Shown: one piece after another, positions 22,167 through 34,466 of the stretch
How positions within the stretch are numbered: the stretch's first letter is position 1
Layout of the letters: each line of letters begins with the position of its first letter
NCBI RefSeq assembly: GCF_037038585.1
Contig: NC_092520.1
Span: 9,192,501 to 9,256,500, forward strand
Length of the DNA stretch: 64,000 nucleotides
Direction: 5' to 3'
Origin: Patagioenas fasciata
Lineage: Eukaryota > Chordata > Aves > Columbiformes > Columbidae
Made by a program: the position numbers and the translations under genes
The notes under the pieces: model-generated
Database searches by the model: none
What the model was told of the DNA's origin: nothing
The model's input: the letters and a program-made list of their open reading frames with translations, nothing else

Positions 22167-25100
22167 GTCGTGAATGATTGGAATTTTAAAATGTATGTTT
22201 CCTACTCATTGAGGGAAATACAAAAACAATGATTTCCCCAAAGCATGAATCTTACTGGTGAAACTGCAGTTTGTATCAATGAAAATGCATTAAAATAATG
22301 AAGTGTGAGTTTCTAGAACTGGATTTTGCAAGGACAAAATTTTTATCCCTTGGCAGATTCGGAGTTCTGCAAATAACGTCTTGTTTGCGCTTGACTCTGG
22401 GGTGGAAGGTAAACTCGTGATGGTGCAGACGGCGTGTTCAGTTACCCACAGCAGTCCAGAGGTCACAGGGTGAGCTCTGTGCTTGTTTGGTAGCTTCTCA
22501 CTTCAGAGATTTATCTGTGTGGTGATGAGCCCGTGTAAGAACTGGTGGTTCTCCATAGGTGACCACGTTGAATACAATCAAGCTAGTTTTAATGGGGAAC
22601 AAAAAATCCATTTTGTTTTTGGAGGCTTATTCCAGTCCCAAGCAAACATGCACTTCTTACATGTCCGTGATGATGAAGGTTCTGTGGATGGATCCATAGC
22701 ATTCTGATGTGGCCAAGGGAGGTTTAACTGGGCTGTGTAGCCCAAAGAGTTAATCTAAGGCTGTAGAGTCTTGGAAGGGACCTAAATAGCTTCTGTAACT
22801 TCCTGTGTTTGTAGGTGATTTTAACTTTGAAGATCATAAAATATTGTATATAGACTATGTATACATATAGACTATAGAAATGAAAGCCTCTCCAGGAACC
22901 TGCAATGTGGTTTCTAAAGTGTATGCAAAGTGAAAATCAAGTTTTGTCTCCCATACTGTCTGCTCACCAAATATGTTTTAGGCAAAAGTCAATACGCTTT
23001 AAATAAGGGGATATTTCTTTTCTACTTCTACTCTTAAAAAGGGTGTTTATCTGTTGTGAATCGAATCTCTAGGGAGTGGGAAAGAATCATGAATGACCTA
23101 AAGACCTTTCTGTATGTTAAAGGCTTTGCACATTGACAGTCAGATATTTTAGTTTCTTCTAGGATTATGGTGGAATTGTTGTGTGTTTTTCTGACAGTCA
23201 GGAGGATGCTCTGAAACCCACAAACATGGGGTTGAAAGAGCAGAAGGGATCATATACTCCAAACCTATATTTTTTGCTTTGCCCTGTCAATTCAGAATGT
23301 CGTTGCCGTGCTGTAACTGGGATATGCATTCATGAAACCATTTAGAGGAAAAAAATGAAAGATTTTAATGGTAGTTTGAGTTGAACATGTCTGAAACTAC
23401 TCAGACTTGTGACCCGATGCTACTTGCACTCAGAGCCCTAACCAGCTTGAAGGAATGTTCTAAAACACCACCATGGGGACAGATTTGTGCTCTTGGAACA
23501 GCAACATAGCTACTTAGACAATTAGACATTTGTCTGATTGTTCCCAAATATGCTACTGCTCCTTAAAGTAGAGATCTTTCTGTAGTTGAAACTGTGCATG
23601 TGATATATATATATATATATATATGAACAACTCATAAACGATCCTTTGGAGGGGTCCATTTGAATCCCATTACGCTTCTATCTCTGTCATTTGCTAGGAT
23701 AGTATCATTGGTGTTGATGTTTAGGTGTGACTCCTGGAGCCTTTAGATTTTGTTTATAATCTTGCCTCTGTGTGTTTTTAAAACAAAGCCTTGGTCTTAC
23801 AAAAATGACTTTATGAATCCAGTTTGTTTAAGACTGTTGCTGTTGAAAAACTAAAATGGTCAGTTTGGGCAGTGCAGCTTAGCAGAGAATGTGCGTTACC
23901 TCATGTTACCTGAGCAGTGAAGCAATGGCAAAATAGCTGAACTGAGGATGGTATCTGGGATGAATTTACAGTGTTTAAGCACTTGTCAAATTTCCTCTTC
24001 TACTGTTAAAAAATATATAAATCCTGATTTTTCTGAATTTAGAGATGCTGGGCATCCACTTGCAGCTCCCACTGGTATGAATAGACTTGTGCTCCTGTAT
24101 TATTTTGATTCCTTGATTTTTAGCACTGCCTCCAGGTGATGAGACCTGGAGCACCAAGTTGAAGCCTTTTTTCCCCCCTCCAGCCCAATTCCTTTTCACC
24201 AGCAAATCTGAAACTAATTGATCCACATGCTTTAGGGCGGTTTCCTTCTATGCGTCTTTTCAATAATACAAGCCTAATGAAGAAATTGCTTTATAGCATG
24301 AGTTACATGCAGGGACAGCAAGTGCCCACAGCAGCAAAGATCAACGTGCTCCTTTAGCGTGGCTACCGCATATATTTGTGCCCCCCAGGGCAGTAATAAG
24401 GTACAACACCCATTGCTTATCTTGCATTTGGGTGCCAGATATTCAGCCCAGGAAAATCAGCTGCCTGTCAGGGTGCTTTGGATTTAACATGAGAGCATCT
24501 CCATACTGGAGATTGTGTTTTCTATAAGGTATCAGCGCTATATGCGAGTGTTTCCACGGTGGGGAGCGAGGTCTGCTGCCCAGCTCTCAGGGGCTTTCCT
24601 CTCCGCTGGTGATTTGCAAAGTCTTTTAGTTCAATCCCCCAGTTTAGAAAGTAGGGGCAGCGAAACACTGGGACCGGGAATAGCAAATCCCTTCCGTTTG
24701 TCTTGTTGTTTTCTAATGTATGAGACCTCTCTGGGTGGTTTAAGCGGTTTAGGTACTTTCTATAAAAGGGATCTTTTAATGACAAAACTAATGTGATTAT
24801 CTTACCGAGTGTGAGAGGCGTATTCAAGGTTTAAAGAAAATCTGTTAGAATAGCTGAATGTATCTGCTTAATCCTTTCTCTAATGTGGGTGGACAATGCT
24901 CTGGGAAGCAATTGGTCTTTCTTTCTTAGAGTAAATGCCTAGTCTCCAGAGGTAGGAACTTGTTTGCAGCTTTTTATACCCGTACGCTTCACCTTCTAGA
25001 GAATACAAAGGCGCAGGAGAGAGGCAGAGAGCTTTGAGAGGCCAAGTTTTTCCTCAAATAGCTGGGGGTGTAACCAATACGGGGCCAATTCCGGCAGGCG

Positions 25101-25898
25101 GCCGAGCGCTCTCTGCTCCCTTTGACTGCGACCTGAATAGCGGGTCCTCCTCCTTTTGCCCTTCTGCAAAACCACAGTCCCCACAACGTGAAATACAGAA
25201 GCGCTTTCTCCTTTCTGAGCCTGCGTGGAAGCTGCTCTTGGTCTCAGGGATGGCAGGACCCTGCCTGGTTTTGTGTGTTGGCTGAACAGGCCTTTCCACG
25301 TGGATCCATGGCTTTGGAGACTTTTCTGAAGGTCCTGAACCTTGCCTGGTACCAACCTGGCGTTGCTCAACTCCTTCACTGCTAATAGATCTGTGCTTGG
25401 GAATTGTTGTTTTCCCCATGTCTATCTGGACACACACATCTTAGAAACATTAGGAAATTTTAATGTCCATAAAAGTTAGCAAGATAGGTAGAACCCTTCA
25501 CCTTGACCAAGTATTTATCAAAGCGAGTGTTGGCTCTGAGGCTCTTTAGCATGTGGATTTGGCTTTATAGCAGAGGCAGACAGGTATAGCACATAAAGAG
25601 GAAAAGGATTTTAAGCCGCTTTCTTTTCCAGTTTCAGTCTCCCCTCAGTGCCCAGCAGAATGGCACGGGGACAGCAGGTACCTGAACATTGGTGCATCCT
25701 CTTCTCAGGGACAAGCATGGAGCTCCAGCCCTGCACGCTCGTCTGGCTGCCCAGGCTGTGGAGTTGGCGCTGGGTTCTCTGCTGTGGAGAGAGACGGTAT
25801 TCAAGGACTTGGTGCACAACCTGAAAACCAGCCCCAAGTTGTATCCAACTCTGAATTTTCTGTATGGAGGGAGAGCAGTTTGTGCAGACGAGGCCTTG
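22167..25898. other. Intergenic unique sequence
   Basis: No gene is recognised. A (TA)n run lies at 23603-23624. At 25044-25160 a GC-richer patch appears, but no convincing exon or promoter goes with it. Confidence 0.6.
23603..23624. repeat. (AT)n microsatellite
   Basis: Eleven uninterrupted AT units are seen directly. It is likely to vary in length between individuals. Confidence 0.9.
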
Positions 25899-25903
25899 GC
25901 ATC
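25899..25903. repeat. Target-site duplication, left copy (GCATC)
   Basis: Identical to 26797-26801. It directly borders the TG end of the solo LTR. Confidence 0.85.
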
Positions 25904-26796
25904 TGTCACGGTCCACTCGGTGATGGGCTCGTGATGGTTCGTTTACCTTGATCTCAGAGCGCAACATTAAGGCAACCAAAAAGCCAAGGGGTTATGATTA
26001 AATCAAACAGTGTTACTTTATTAATTTGCCCATAAAGCGGCACGCGATAGAGAGAGTAAGAAAAAGAAAAGGGGAAAGAAGCAGGGAGAGTAAAAGTAAA
26101 GATGGGAAGTGAGGTTGCATTTACCACCAGCAGAGCTTCAGAGGCGTCCCTCTGGTCTCCGGTCCCATAGAGTCCGGCCGGTCCTCCGTCGTGGTTCGGG
26201 ATCCTCTGGTGGGAAGATCTTCAACGGTGTCCATTCTGGAGTCATCTCTTATGCTTCTTCACCCCCCTCTTGCTCCCATTGTTTTAGGCCAGTCTGCGCC
26301 TTGATTTCACAACCCAAGCTCGTACTGTGCAGGCTCAAAAGATTCATGCTTTCTTTTGCCAACGCTTACGTGTCCAGCATTCAGGGACCTTTCTCTGGTC
26401 CATTGGGTGACCTCAGTACCCTTGGTGAGCTTCTGGGCATGCTCATTTCATTGGCCATTGTTTGGGGGAGCAAGTGGGGGACACGTGTAACTGAGGCTAC
26501 AGGTAAGAACACAGTTTGTGGATGGCAGCTATTGTCCCTGGGTCGAAGAGACCCTCATAACAATTACTTTCAGGAGGCGTGGGCTGGTTTGGCTGAAGCA
26601 GCAAGTGAAGTCCATACAGCGGCCATTGTAAGCAGCAGACCCCCTGTATCAGAGAAACCAGTACAACACCATGCTTCTCCTCAGGCCTCTCTCCAAGTCA
26701 TTGTCCATGTGTTCTTTCTGTCAGGGCCTCACTTCTCTCAGTTCCTGATGGCGATCTTCAGGAAAATACTGCTCCATCTTCAGACTGACTCTCACA
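25904..26796 (-). mobile_element. Solo LTR of an endogenous retrovirus, 893 bp, with 5-bp TSD
   Basis: On the + strand the element starts TGTCACGG and ends CTCACA. It is flanked by identical GCATC copies at 25899-25903 and 26797-26801. The TGT...ACA ends and 5-bp target-site duplication are diagnostic of a retroviral LTR. On the minus strand AATAAA lies at 26017-26022, about 115 bases before the 3' end, as expected for the R/U5 part, so the LTR points left. No internal gag, pol or env sequence is present, so it is a solo LTR left by recombination. A 243-codon + strand frame inside it has no known match. Confidence 0.88.
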
Positions 26797-26801
26797 GCAT
26801 C
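26797..26801. repeat. Target-site duplication, right copy (GCATC)
   Basis: Identical to 25899-25903. It directly follows the CA end of the solo LTR. Confidence 0.85.
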
Positions 26802-26831
26802 TGCCCAGCACACTGCTGGGCGATCAGTAAT

Positions 26832-27691
26832 GCAGAATGATTTAGGTTGAAGGGACCTCAGGAGGTCTTTGGTCCAACCTCCTGCTCACAGCTGGGTCAC
26901 CTGCAGGGTCAGACCAGGATGCTCAGTGATGTTTCCAGTTGCGCCCTGAAACCTCCAGGGATGGAGCCTGCACAGCCCCTCTGGGCAATGTGCTCTACTG
27001 TCTGCATTGCCTAGAAGTTTTGCATCTAGTGTGAACCTCTTGATTCAGTTAATGGGTGTTGTCTTCTGTCTTCCAACCATGCACCATCATGAAAGTGCTA
27101 CTTTGCCTTCTTGATGAGCCCTGTAGGCACTCAAAGCTGCTGTTAGATGCCCCCAAAGTTGTCCGTTTTCCAGGCCGAACAAGTCCAGCTCCCCGATCCT
27201 CTCCTCACAGGCAAAGTGCTCCAGCCCCAACCATCCCAGCGGTCCTCCCCTGGACTTGCTCCAGTTGATCAATGTTTTCAGCTGGGAGACCCAAAATTGG
27301 ATGCAGCAGTTGATTTGTGGTCACCAAGCACCAACAAGAGGGGGATGATCCCTTCCCTGGATCTCCTGGCTCTGCTCCTGTTGGAGCTGCTCCTGTTGGA
27401 GCTGTTGATGAGAACAGCCCAGGAGGCTGTTGGTCTCTGCTGCCAGGACACACAGCTGGCTCATGCCTCGCTTGGTGTCCACCAGGACCTTTTCCATGGA
27501 GCTGTTCCCCAGGCTGTCCATGCCCACTGTGCATTGCTGCAATGACTCCTTCCTTCCCAAAGGGGCAGGACTTTGTGCTTGCTCTCGTTGAATTTCATGA
27601 GGTTCTTGTTTCCTTCAGCAAGTCTGTCTGAATGGCCATCTTTCCTTGAGTATGTTCACTCTTCCCTCCACCTTGATGTCATCTGCAAGGG
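26832..27691 (-). mobile_element. CR1 3' portion, inverted, diverged
   Basis: The fragment begins with CAGAATGATTTAGGTTGAAG and the CR1 3' UTR. It continues on the minus strand through the RT C-terminal part (HFACEERIGELDLFGLENGQ, WP-type and linker segments). A small in-element duplication (CTGCTCCTGTTGGAG repeated near 27372-27405) is present. Several stops show that it is old. Confidence 0.85.
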
Positions 27692-28208
27692 TAAGAAATG
27701 TCAAAGAACTTGAAACCTGAGAACATTTTATTTTTTATATCTGTGTAGAAGATATGCTTGGACTAGTTTTGAAAGCACTTGATCTCTAAGGTGCTTGCAA
27801 CATTGAAAGGATTACACCTTTCCTGACCACCTTCTTGCTGTCTGCATCCCCACATCAATTCTACTGTGGGTTCTGCAGCTGAGATCTGACCAGCTGCCAG
27901 GACAAGGGAGGAAGACCCCTCACCGCTCTGCCCCTCAGAACCCTGCCCTACAGCCGCGTTGTAGTTGTGCCTTGCTGCAGCACCTGCTGTCACGTGGATG
28001 AGCTTTGGAAGTGACGTTCAGTCATCGCAGCCTCCGTGCTGCAATGCAAACAGCACCCAGTCCTTTCTGCGAGGGACTGTGGAGCAGCTTCAGCTGTTAC
28101 ACGCTGTCCAGACAACTGGGGTGGGGGAAGAGGAGCTGCCTGGGTTGCCTCCTGGAAAGCAGCACAGGATTTATTTTGGAGAGTGGTTCATATGATCAAA
28201 TCATAGAA
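27692..28208. other. Intergenic unique sequence
   Basis: No gene, repeat or RNA is recognised between the CR1 copy and the duplicated block. Confidence 0.6.
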
Positions 28209-28672
28209 TCCTGTGAGCTCAGGCTGAGCATCACTGCCACTAGTTTGTTCAGATTCCATCTCTTCCTCCCGTGGGTTTCAGATTAACCAAGTACTTAAAT
28301 ATGGGTTTAACTTTGAGTGCGTGAGCAACTCCTGCTTACTGAAATGTTCTTGCAATGGGCTTGGTGTTAAGGATGTCCTAAAACCCAAAGCGATGGGCTG
28401 GTGAAGCCCACGCAGAGGTGAGTGGCACCATTTCCTTCCCTGCTTGGGTCCACCAAGGGGCTCAAGGTCCCATGAACCTGCTGAACCCCTGGGCCTGGCT
28501 GCGTGTCATAGAACCACAGAATCATTCTGTTTGGAAGAGACACTCAAGATTGAGTCCAGCCATTAACCTAACACTGGCACTAAACCATGTCCCCAAGAAC
28601 CTCATATTTTAAACACCTCCAGGGATGGTGACTCAACCACTTCCCTGGGCAGCCTGTTCCAATGCCTGACAA
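28209..28672 (+). repeat. Local duplication, copy A
   Basis: This block is nearly identical to 33791-34279. The shared part begins TCCTGTGAGC and includes about 295 bases of non-CR1 sequence (for example TTAACCAAGTACTTAAATAT) plus the 3' part of an inverted CR1. This copy ends at CCTGACAA, where its CR1 is cut off. Confidence 0.9.
28506..28672 (-). mobile_element. CR1 3' tail, inverted, inside duplication copy A
   Basis: TCATAGAACCACAGAATCAT is followed by GGAAGAGACACTCAAGATTG and the CR1 3' UTR to CCTGACAA. It is the partner of the CR1 at 34102. Confidence 0.9.
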
Positions 28673-30671
28673 AAATGTGTCTGAGAGAACTACGCATTGG
28701 ATCACCGTTACTGTATCACAGGCATTTTATCACAATTTCAGAAGTGAGGAATTTGGAGCAGAATAAGACCAGAGGGTTCTTGACTGTTTTTATTCAGGAG
28801 GAGTATAAACCTTTTAATGTGATATCACTGTCCTAATCTTCAGCAGTGCTCCAGGGCTGCCCACCACTCCCAGGGAAGTTCTCCAGTACATCTGCGCAGA
28901 TGCTGGTGGGGTTTCAGGAGTGACAGCAGGCACGGTCCAGTGGCACAGTCCACTATCTCCAACACAGTGCTTCCCCACGCACCCAGAGCTCTGCCTCCAG
29001 ACCTGCATGTGCTTTGGTTTGATAGGAAGCAGCTCAATAGCTTACTGTCCTTAATGCGTTGTTGGTGATCTCACAGATCATCTGCCTGCCGTTAGCCTCC
29101 TGGCTGAGGCTGTCTCTGGTGATCAGGAGCCCCATTCCTTTGGTCCAAGAGGAGAACGGTGATCCCCTCCCCATGAAATGTGTATGTATGTGTGAGCATA
29201 CATGAGGAAAAAAATGATGTTCCTCCTCCAGAAAGAAAGGAGTGACCTTCTCCTCCCTGCTAGCAGCCTGCTGATGTGTCCAGCCCTGCAAAGCTGCCCC
29301 TTCACATCTCACCTTGTGCTAGAGAGGACAGGAGAAGAAGCGAAGGATGTTATTTCCTTGCAAAGACCTGTCCCTTGTTCTCAGTCACCATGAGCGGTGC
29401 CACTAAAAGAGGCCAAGCCCTCCCAGGTCACACTGGAGGAGCACGGCGGCTCCCACCTTCCCTCCCAACAGATGAAGTCAGTACTTGCTACTTAAACTAG
29501 ACTAATAATAGTGTTGGGGCAGCAGGAGGTGAGTGCAATCAAGTGCGGGAGCCTGAGTTATAGCAGTAACCTGCTGAATTCCCAGGTCACAAAGTAATTT
29601 ACAGAACAACCCCAATGTCATTCAATAATTATTCAGACAGCCGGGGCCCCGGGGGGCACAGCCTCCCGCTGGGTGTATTATTAATACTATCAACAAGCAG
29701 CAGGATGTTGGTGCGAAGAAAAGAACCACAACACCAGCGTGTGAACCTAAGGAGCAAATGGAAAATGGTATTAATAGGATATTTTACTGGTCTCTAATGA
29801 ATAAAAAAAAATCTGCCTGTCTTGTCCTAGCAAGTCGTTCAGTGAAATATGAATGTGTCCCCTTTGACAGGGAAAATTGCTCGTGGCAGTTTGCAGCCGA
29901 AGAGGAGGACGATTGGTGTGTCCGTGGCTGCCCATTGATATCTCCCAGCCTCTGCGATAGTCCCCATGGAGACTGAATGGGAGGGGGGGAGGTGGTTTCC
30001 AAGCGCCCCAGAATAATTTAAATTAATATCCAGTGAACAATGTAAACCTTCTCTTTGACGTGGCGTGGGAATGGGCAGTCACAGCGCTCGATGTGGGTCA
30101 GCTGCAAAGGAAGGTAACACCACAGCCCGGGGTTTGATCAGCGGAGTAAGCCTGGGGCAAGACCTCTGCTGTCTCAGTCCCTCTCTCCTCCTCCCATCTC
30201 CTCTCCTCCAAAACATCTAGAAATGGCAGCAAATTCCCTTTGGAAACTTCTTTTTATGAATGGAGACTTCTTGGGTGAAGAGTACGTGTATAAAACCTGA
30301 GAGCGGGTGGAGAGGGCAATGTCTTTTGCAATGTGTGACCTTGGCACATGGGTACCAGGAGATGCAAGTGTCAACAGGCTGGTGTTGCCACAGCTGCAAT
30401 TTTAACACATTTGACATCACCGCTTTGGGGTTTGTGACCCTTCCTCACACAACTGAAGCTCTACATGGCCTAAGCGTTGCTGCAAAGGTGCAATAAGGAA
30501 TTACATGGGCAAAGCCTCAAGTGAATCAAGCCTGATGTAACCTGTGATTGTTTCCCAGCTGGGAGATGACAGCAGAGGGCTACTAACTACGTTGCTTTGG
30601 TCTGATACTTACTGGTAACAAACAGATAAGCAAAACCTCCCTGGTTTTGACTCTTCCTCATGAAGAGCCCT
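28673..30671. other. Intergenic sequence with possible conserved blocks
   Basis: No gene is recognised. The stretch 29560-30010 is repeat-free and contains homeodomain-type AT motifs (TTCAATAATTATTCAGAC), as often seen in conserved non-coding elements. This is inference only. Confidence 0.4.
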
Positions 30672-31138
30672 CAGTGCAGGAAAGACATGGACCTGTTGGA
30701 GAGGGGCCAGAGGAGCCACAGAAATGATCAAAGGCTGGAACAGCTCTGCTGGGAGGACAGGCTGGGAGAGTTGGGGTTGTTCAGCCTGGGGAAGAGAACC
30801 TCTGGGGAGAACTTATTGTGGCCTTTCAGTGCTTAAAACGGGCCGTAAGAAAGATGAGGACAGACTTTTTAGCAGGGCCTGTTGAGACAGGACAAAGGGT
30901 GATGGTTTTACACTGAAGGAGGGGAGATTCAAGCCAGACATGAGGAAGAAATTTTTTTAAGAAGAGGGTGGTTGCCCAGAGAGGTGGTGGATGAACCATC
31001 CCTGGAGACATCCCAGGCCTGGCTGGATGGGGCTCTGAGCAACCTGATCTGGTGAAGATGTCCCTGCTCATGGCAGGGGTTGCACTGGATGAGCTTTGAA
31101 GGTCCCTTCCAACCCAAACTGTTCTATGATTCTATGAA
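30672..31138 (+). mobile_element. CR1 3' fragment
   Basis: The fragment runs from TCAGTGCAGGAAAGACATGG through the end of the RT frame and the 3' UTR (ACTGGATGAGCTTTGAAGGT) to TTCTATGATTCTATGAA. It is 5'-truncated and has small deletions. Confidence 0.93.
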
Positions 31139-32070
31139 ACATGGGGGTAAATGTTCCTCAAGGGCATTTAAAAGATCTGAGGAGGCTTCCTGGCCTATCT
31201 CAGGGATAAATAGCAGATGTTGGTTTATAGCAAAAGAGATTTTGCCTCAGAGCTGTTCCCGTAATGTGGTAATAGGGCTGGGCTGTTGCCTCAGGCACTA
31301 CCTGAGGCGGTAGAGCCATGTCCTCATTTGATCCAAGTGTGTGGGAGGCAGATAGGTCACCACCACTGACGGGGAAGAGACTGTTGTACTGGGGTGCCCT
31401 GCTCTGCATGGAGCCCTCCTGGAGCATCACTCTGGTTCCAGGCTGAGGTTGTTATGGGAGTAGCAGCATCAACACTTTGGCATGAGATTTACTCAGTCAT
31501 TCTCTCTGGTCCCTAAAAGCACAAAATTACTAACTCTCCACAAAATTGTGCAGCAAAAAGAAACTGGCCATGTGGAGCTGCCCAGTGATAGGCAATGCCC
31601 TGGACCAGCACACTGGTGGGTCAGTTCATCCTCCCCTGGGTGTGCCTGGTATGCGAGGAGGGAACATGGGTGTATCTGCAGAGCTCTCTGGGTCTATGAA
31701 AGCCCTTATGGCTGTACCAGGAGTTGCTGGCTCTGGTGTTGATCAAATTATAATGGTGTTACTGGATGAAGAGCTACGAGAGCACAGTCTGGAAGGCTGT
31801 CACCTCCCTGGTGGAGATGGAGAGGAGCAATGCCTGTGGCTCGTCCTCACATTTCCTATCAGAAAACAAAGCGTGCAGGGCCAATTCACTGCTTTTGCAC
31901 AGCTGAGGTAGAATTCAGACAGCTGTTTAACTACACCAGAGTTAGAGCAGAGGTCCAGCAGCTGATAGATGTCCATCTGCCCAGGGGAGGTGACCCTGAA
32001 CCTGCAAAGCCACCAGAGCAGAGACCCCCAGAAGTCCAGCAAGAAGGCAAATACAGTGATAGACTGTGCT
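31139..32070. other. Intergenic unique sequence
   Basis: Nothing recognised. The last 150 bases may be a diverged upstream part of the next CR1-like repeat. Confidence 0.5.
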
Positions 32071-32232
32071 GAAACTGGGTGGATACCCCATCACTGGAAG
32101 TGTTCAGGGTCAGGTTGGAGAAGGTTTTGAGCAGCCTTACCTAGTGGAAGATGTTCCTGCACGTGGCAGGGGGTTGGACTAGATGACCTTTAATGGTCCC
32201 TTCTGACCCAAACCATTCTCTGATTCTATGAA
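32071..32232 (+). mobile_element. CR1-family 3' tail, a different subtype
   Basis: GGGTTGGACTAGATGACCTT is followed by a TTCTGACCC and GATTCTATGAA end. The preceding text (TGGATACCCCATCACTGGAA) differs from the other copies, so it belongs to another CR1 subfamily. Confidence 0.8.
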
Positions 32233-33790
32233 ACACACGCAGATGGGATCTCCAGCTGGGAACCAGGGGGATCCAGGATTGACGAGTGTGTCCTACATCC
32301 ACAGTGCGCAGCTGCAGCCTGAGGTTGGAGGAACTCAACCATAGGAAAGGTTTCAGTGGCCACAAATGACTCCTCTTTCTGTGGCCTTTTTCAATGTTGG
32401 GCCAGTGTTCTTTTCCAATTTTTGGTTTTGCTTTGTTTTTATGCTCCCAGAGCCCAGCAGGCAGAGAGTAGGGGCACAGAGCACCACGGGCATTGCTGGC
32501 AGAAGGTATGGGGCGCTCTGACGTTAGTTGTAGACTCTGAGCCCTTCCTCTTGCTCACAGTTGAGCAATAAATTGCTACTGACATCCACCCCCATGCAAC
32601 CTCCCTCCTTGATTTCTCCCACATGTGCAACTGCCAAAAGTAACTGTAATTTTGTGCCTGTGCTGCTTTTCTTGGTGGGACCCACGAAAAAGGGATGAGA
32701 GATGTGTTATGCTGCTGTTATCACTGTCACTGCCTAAGAACAGGATCACCAAAATACTTCTGTTTTCCCTTTTGTGCTTGTGCATGGATGTTGCTGCTGA
32801 TATTCCCTGAATTCCCCTGAAAAATAAAGAGTGTTTTATCCGTATTCCCCGAGTGCCCAATACAAATGCAAATCAGCTCCGCGTGGTAAATGTTGGTTTG
32901 GGTTTTTTTCCTGGCTGCTCGGCATCACTTGGCGGGTCTGTTCTCACTTGTTTCTTTTCCTCATTTTCCTTTAGTCGATGTGTCCTAAGCGAGGTCCTCA
33001 GGAGGGTCAGAGACCTGCTCCATTCCCACACCTCTGCCCTCCTCCTCCTCCTCCTGTTGCCCGACTTGTTTAAAACCTGTTTGTTTATTAACCCCTTGAG
33101 CAGAAAGAGCTGAAGGGCTAAAAATAAACCAGGACTCACTCAAATTCCCTGAAATGCTGGTTGAGTGGGCCACACTGGGCCCAGATGAGAACATCTGGGT
33201 GCTTTATGTTCCTGCTTTGCTGCCACAGGGTTCATCTCTTGGGTAACAGCAAGTGGAAGATCATGGATGCAGGGAGTCCGGATGAGAGGGAAGAAGGTGA
33301 CTCTGAACTTTCCCATCACTTTAAATAGGTCAATGCTTTTTAGGTAATAAAATACCTAAATGAGGGACCCCTAAATCCCCGACAAGTGGGATTTGAACAA
33401 GTGGGATTTTAACCAGCAAGGCTGGTGAGAGGACGTGGTGGTCTAAACCCTTAGACCAAAACAGGTGTTTACTCACCTAAAAAATCATGCACTGTGTTTT
33501 TAAAGTACAGTCAGCAGACTAGGCTGCTGGGTTAAACCCATGCCTCCCATTTCTTCTTCTGGAGCTGGCACGTTTTCTTCTGTGCCCACATATCAGACTG
33601 ATGCAGACTCTCTGCTCTCAGGTCTCTTGACTTTTCTAAAATAAGTTATTTTTAATTGTATTGAAAGCTACAACTGAACAGATCTGCAAGTTGTGTCAAA
33701 TGTGCACAGGATTACTGCAAGGGGGAGTTAAAAATGAGACATCAACATCAAAATTCAGTACCAGCAATCCAGCAAAAGGCAGCCCGCTGG
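32233..33790. other. Intergenic unique sequence
   Basis: No gene is recognised. A short CTC-triplet tract lies near 33040. Confidence 0.6.
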
Positions 33791-34279
33791 TCCTGTGAGC
33801 CCAGGCTGAGTGAGCATCACTGCCAGGCACAGCCACTAGTTTGTTCAGGTTCCATCTCTTCCTCTCATGGGTTTCAGATTAACCAAGTACTTAAATATGG
33901 GTTTAACTTTGAATGCGTGAGCAACTCCTGCTTACTGAAATGTTCTTGCAATGGGCTTGGTGTTAAGGATGTCCTAAAGCCCAAAGCGATGGGCTGGTGA
34001 AGTCCACGCTGGGGTGAGTGGCGCCATTTCCTTCCCTGCTTGGGTCCACCAAGGGGCTCAAGGTCCCATGAACCTGCTGAACCCCTGGGCCTGGCTGCGT
34101 GTCATAGAATCACAGAATCGTTTTGTTTGGAAGAGACACTCAAGATTATCGAGTCCAACCATTAACTTAACTCTAGCACTAAACCATGTCCCCAAGAACC
34201 TCATCTACTCATCTTTTAAACGCCTCCAGGGATGGTGACTCCACCACTGCCCTGGGCAGCCTGTTCCAATGCCTGACAA
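33791..34279 (+). repeat. Local duplication, copy B
   Basis: This block is nearly identical to 28209-28672, about 5.6 kb away in direct orientation. Small indels include an extra TGAG and GGCACA here. The CR1 continues past the block in this copy, so it looks closer to the ancestral form. Confidence 0.9.
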
Positions 34280-34466
34280 TCCTTTCCAGGAAGAAATTGT
34301 TCCCAATATCCAATATAAATCTCCCCTGGCACAACTTGAGGCCATCTCCTTGCATCCTATCACTTGTTACTTGGAACAAGAGACCAACCCCCTCCATGCT
34401 ACAACTTCCTTTCAGGTCATTGTAGACAACAAGAAGGTCTCCCCTCAGCCTCCTTTTCTCCATGAG
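34102..34466 (-). mobile_element. CR1 3' fragment, inverted
   Basis: TCATAGAATCACAGAATCGT is followed by the CR1 3' UTR and the end of the RT frame, to TCCTTTTCTCCATGAGGTGG. Its first 178 bases are shared with duplication copy A. Confidence 0.92.

Noticed and set aside
24996-25437. Two 127-codon minus-strand frames in a GC-richer patch
   Set aside because: They overlap in different frames and neither has known similarity. There is no evidence of a promoter or splice sites.
26109-26840. 243-codon + strand open frame
   Set aside because: Nearly all of it lies inside the minus-strand solo LTR at 25904-26796 and has no known protein similarity.
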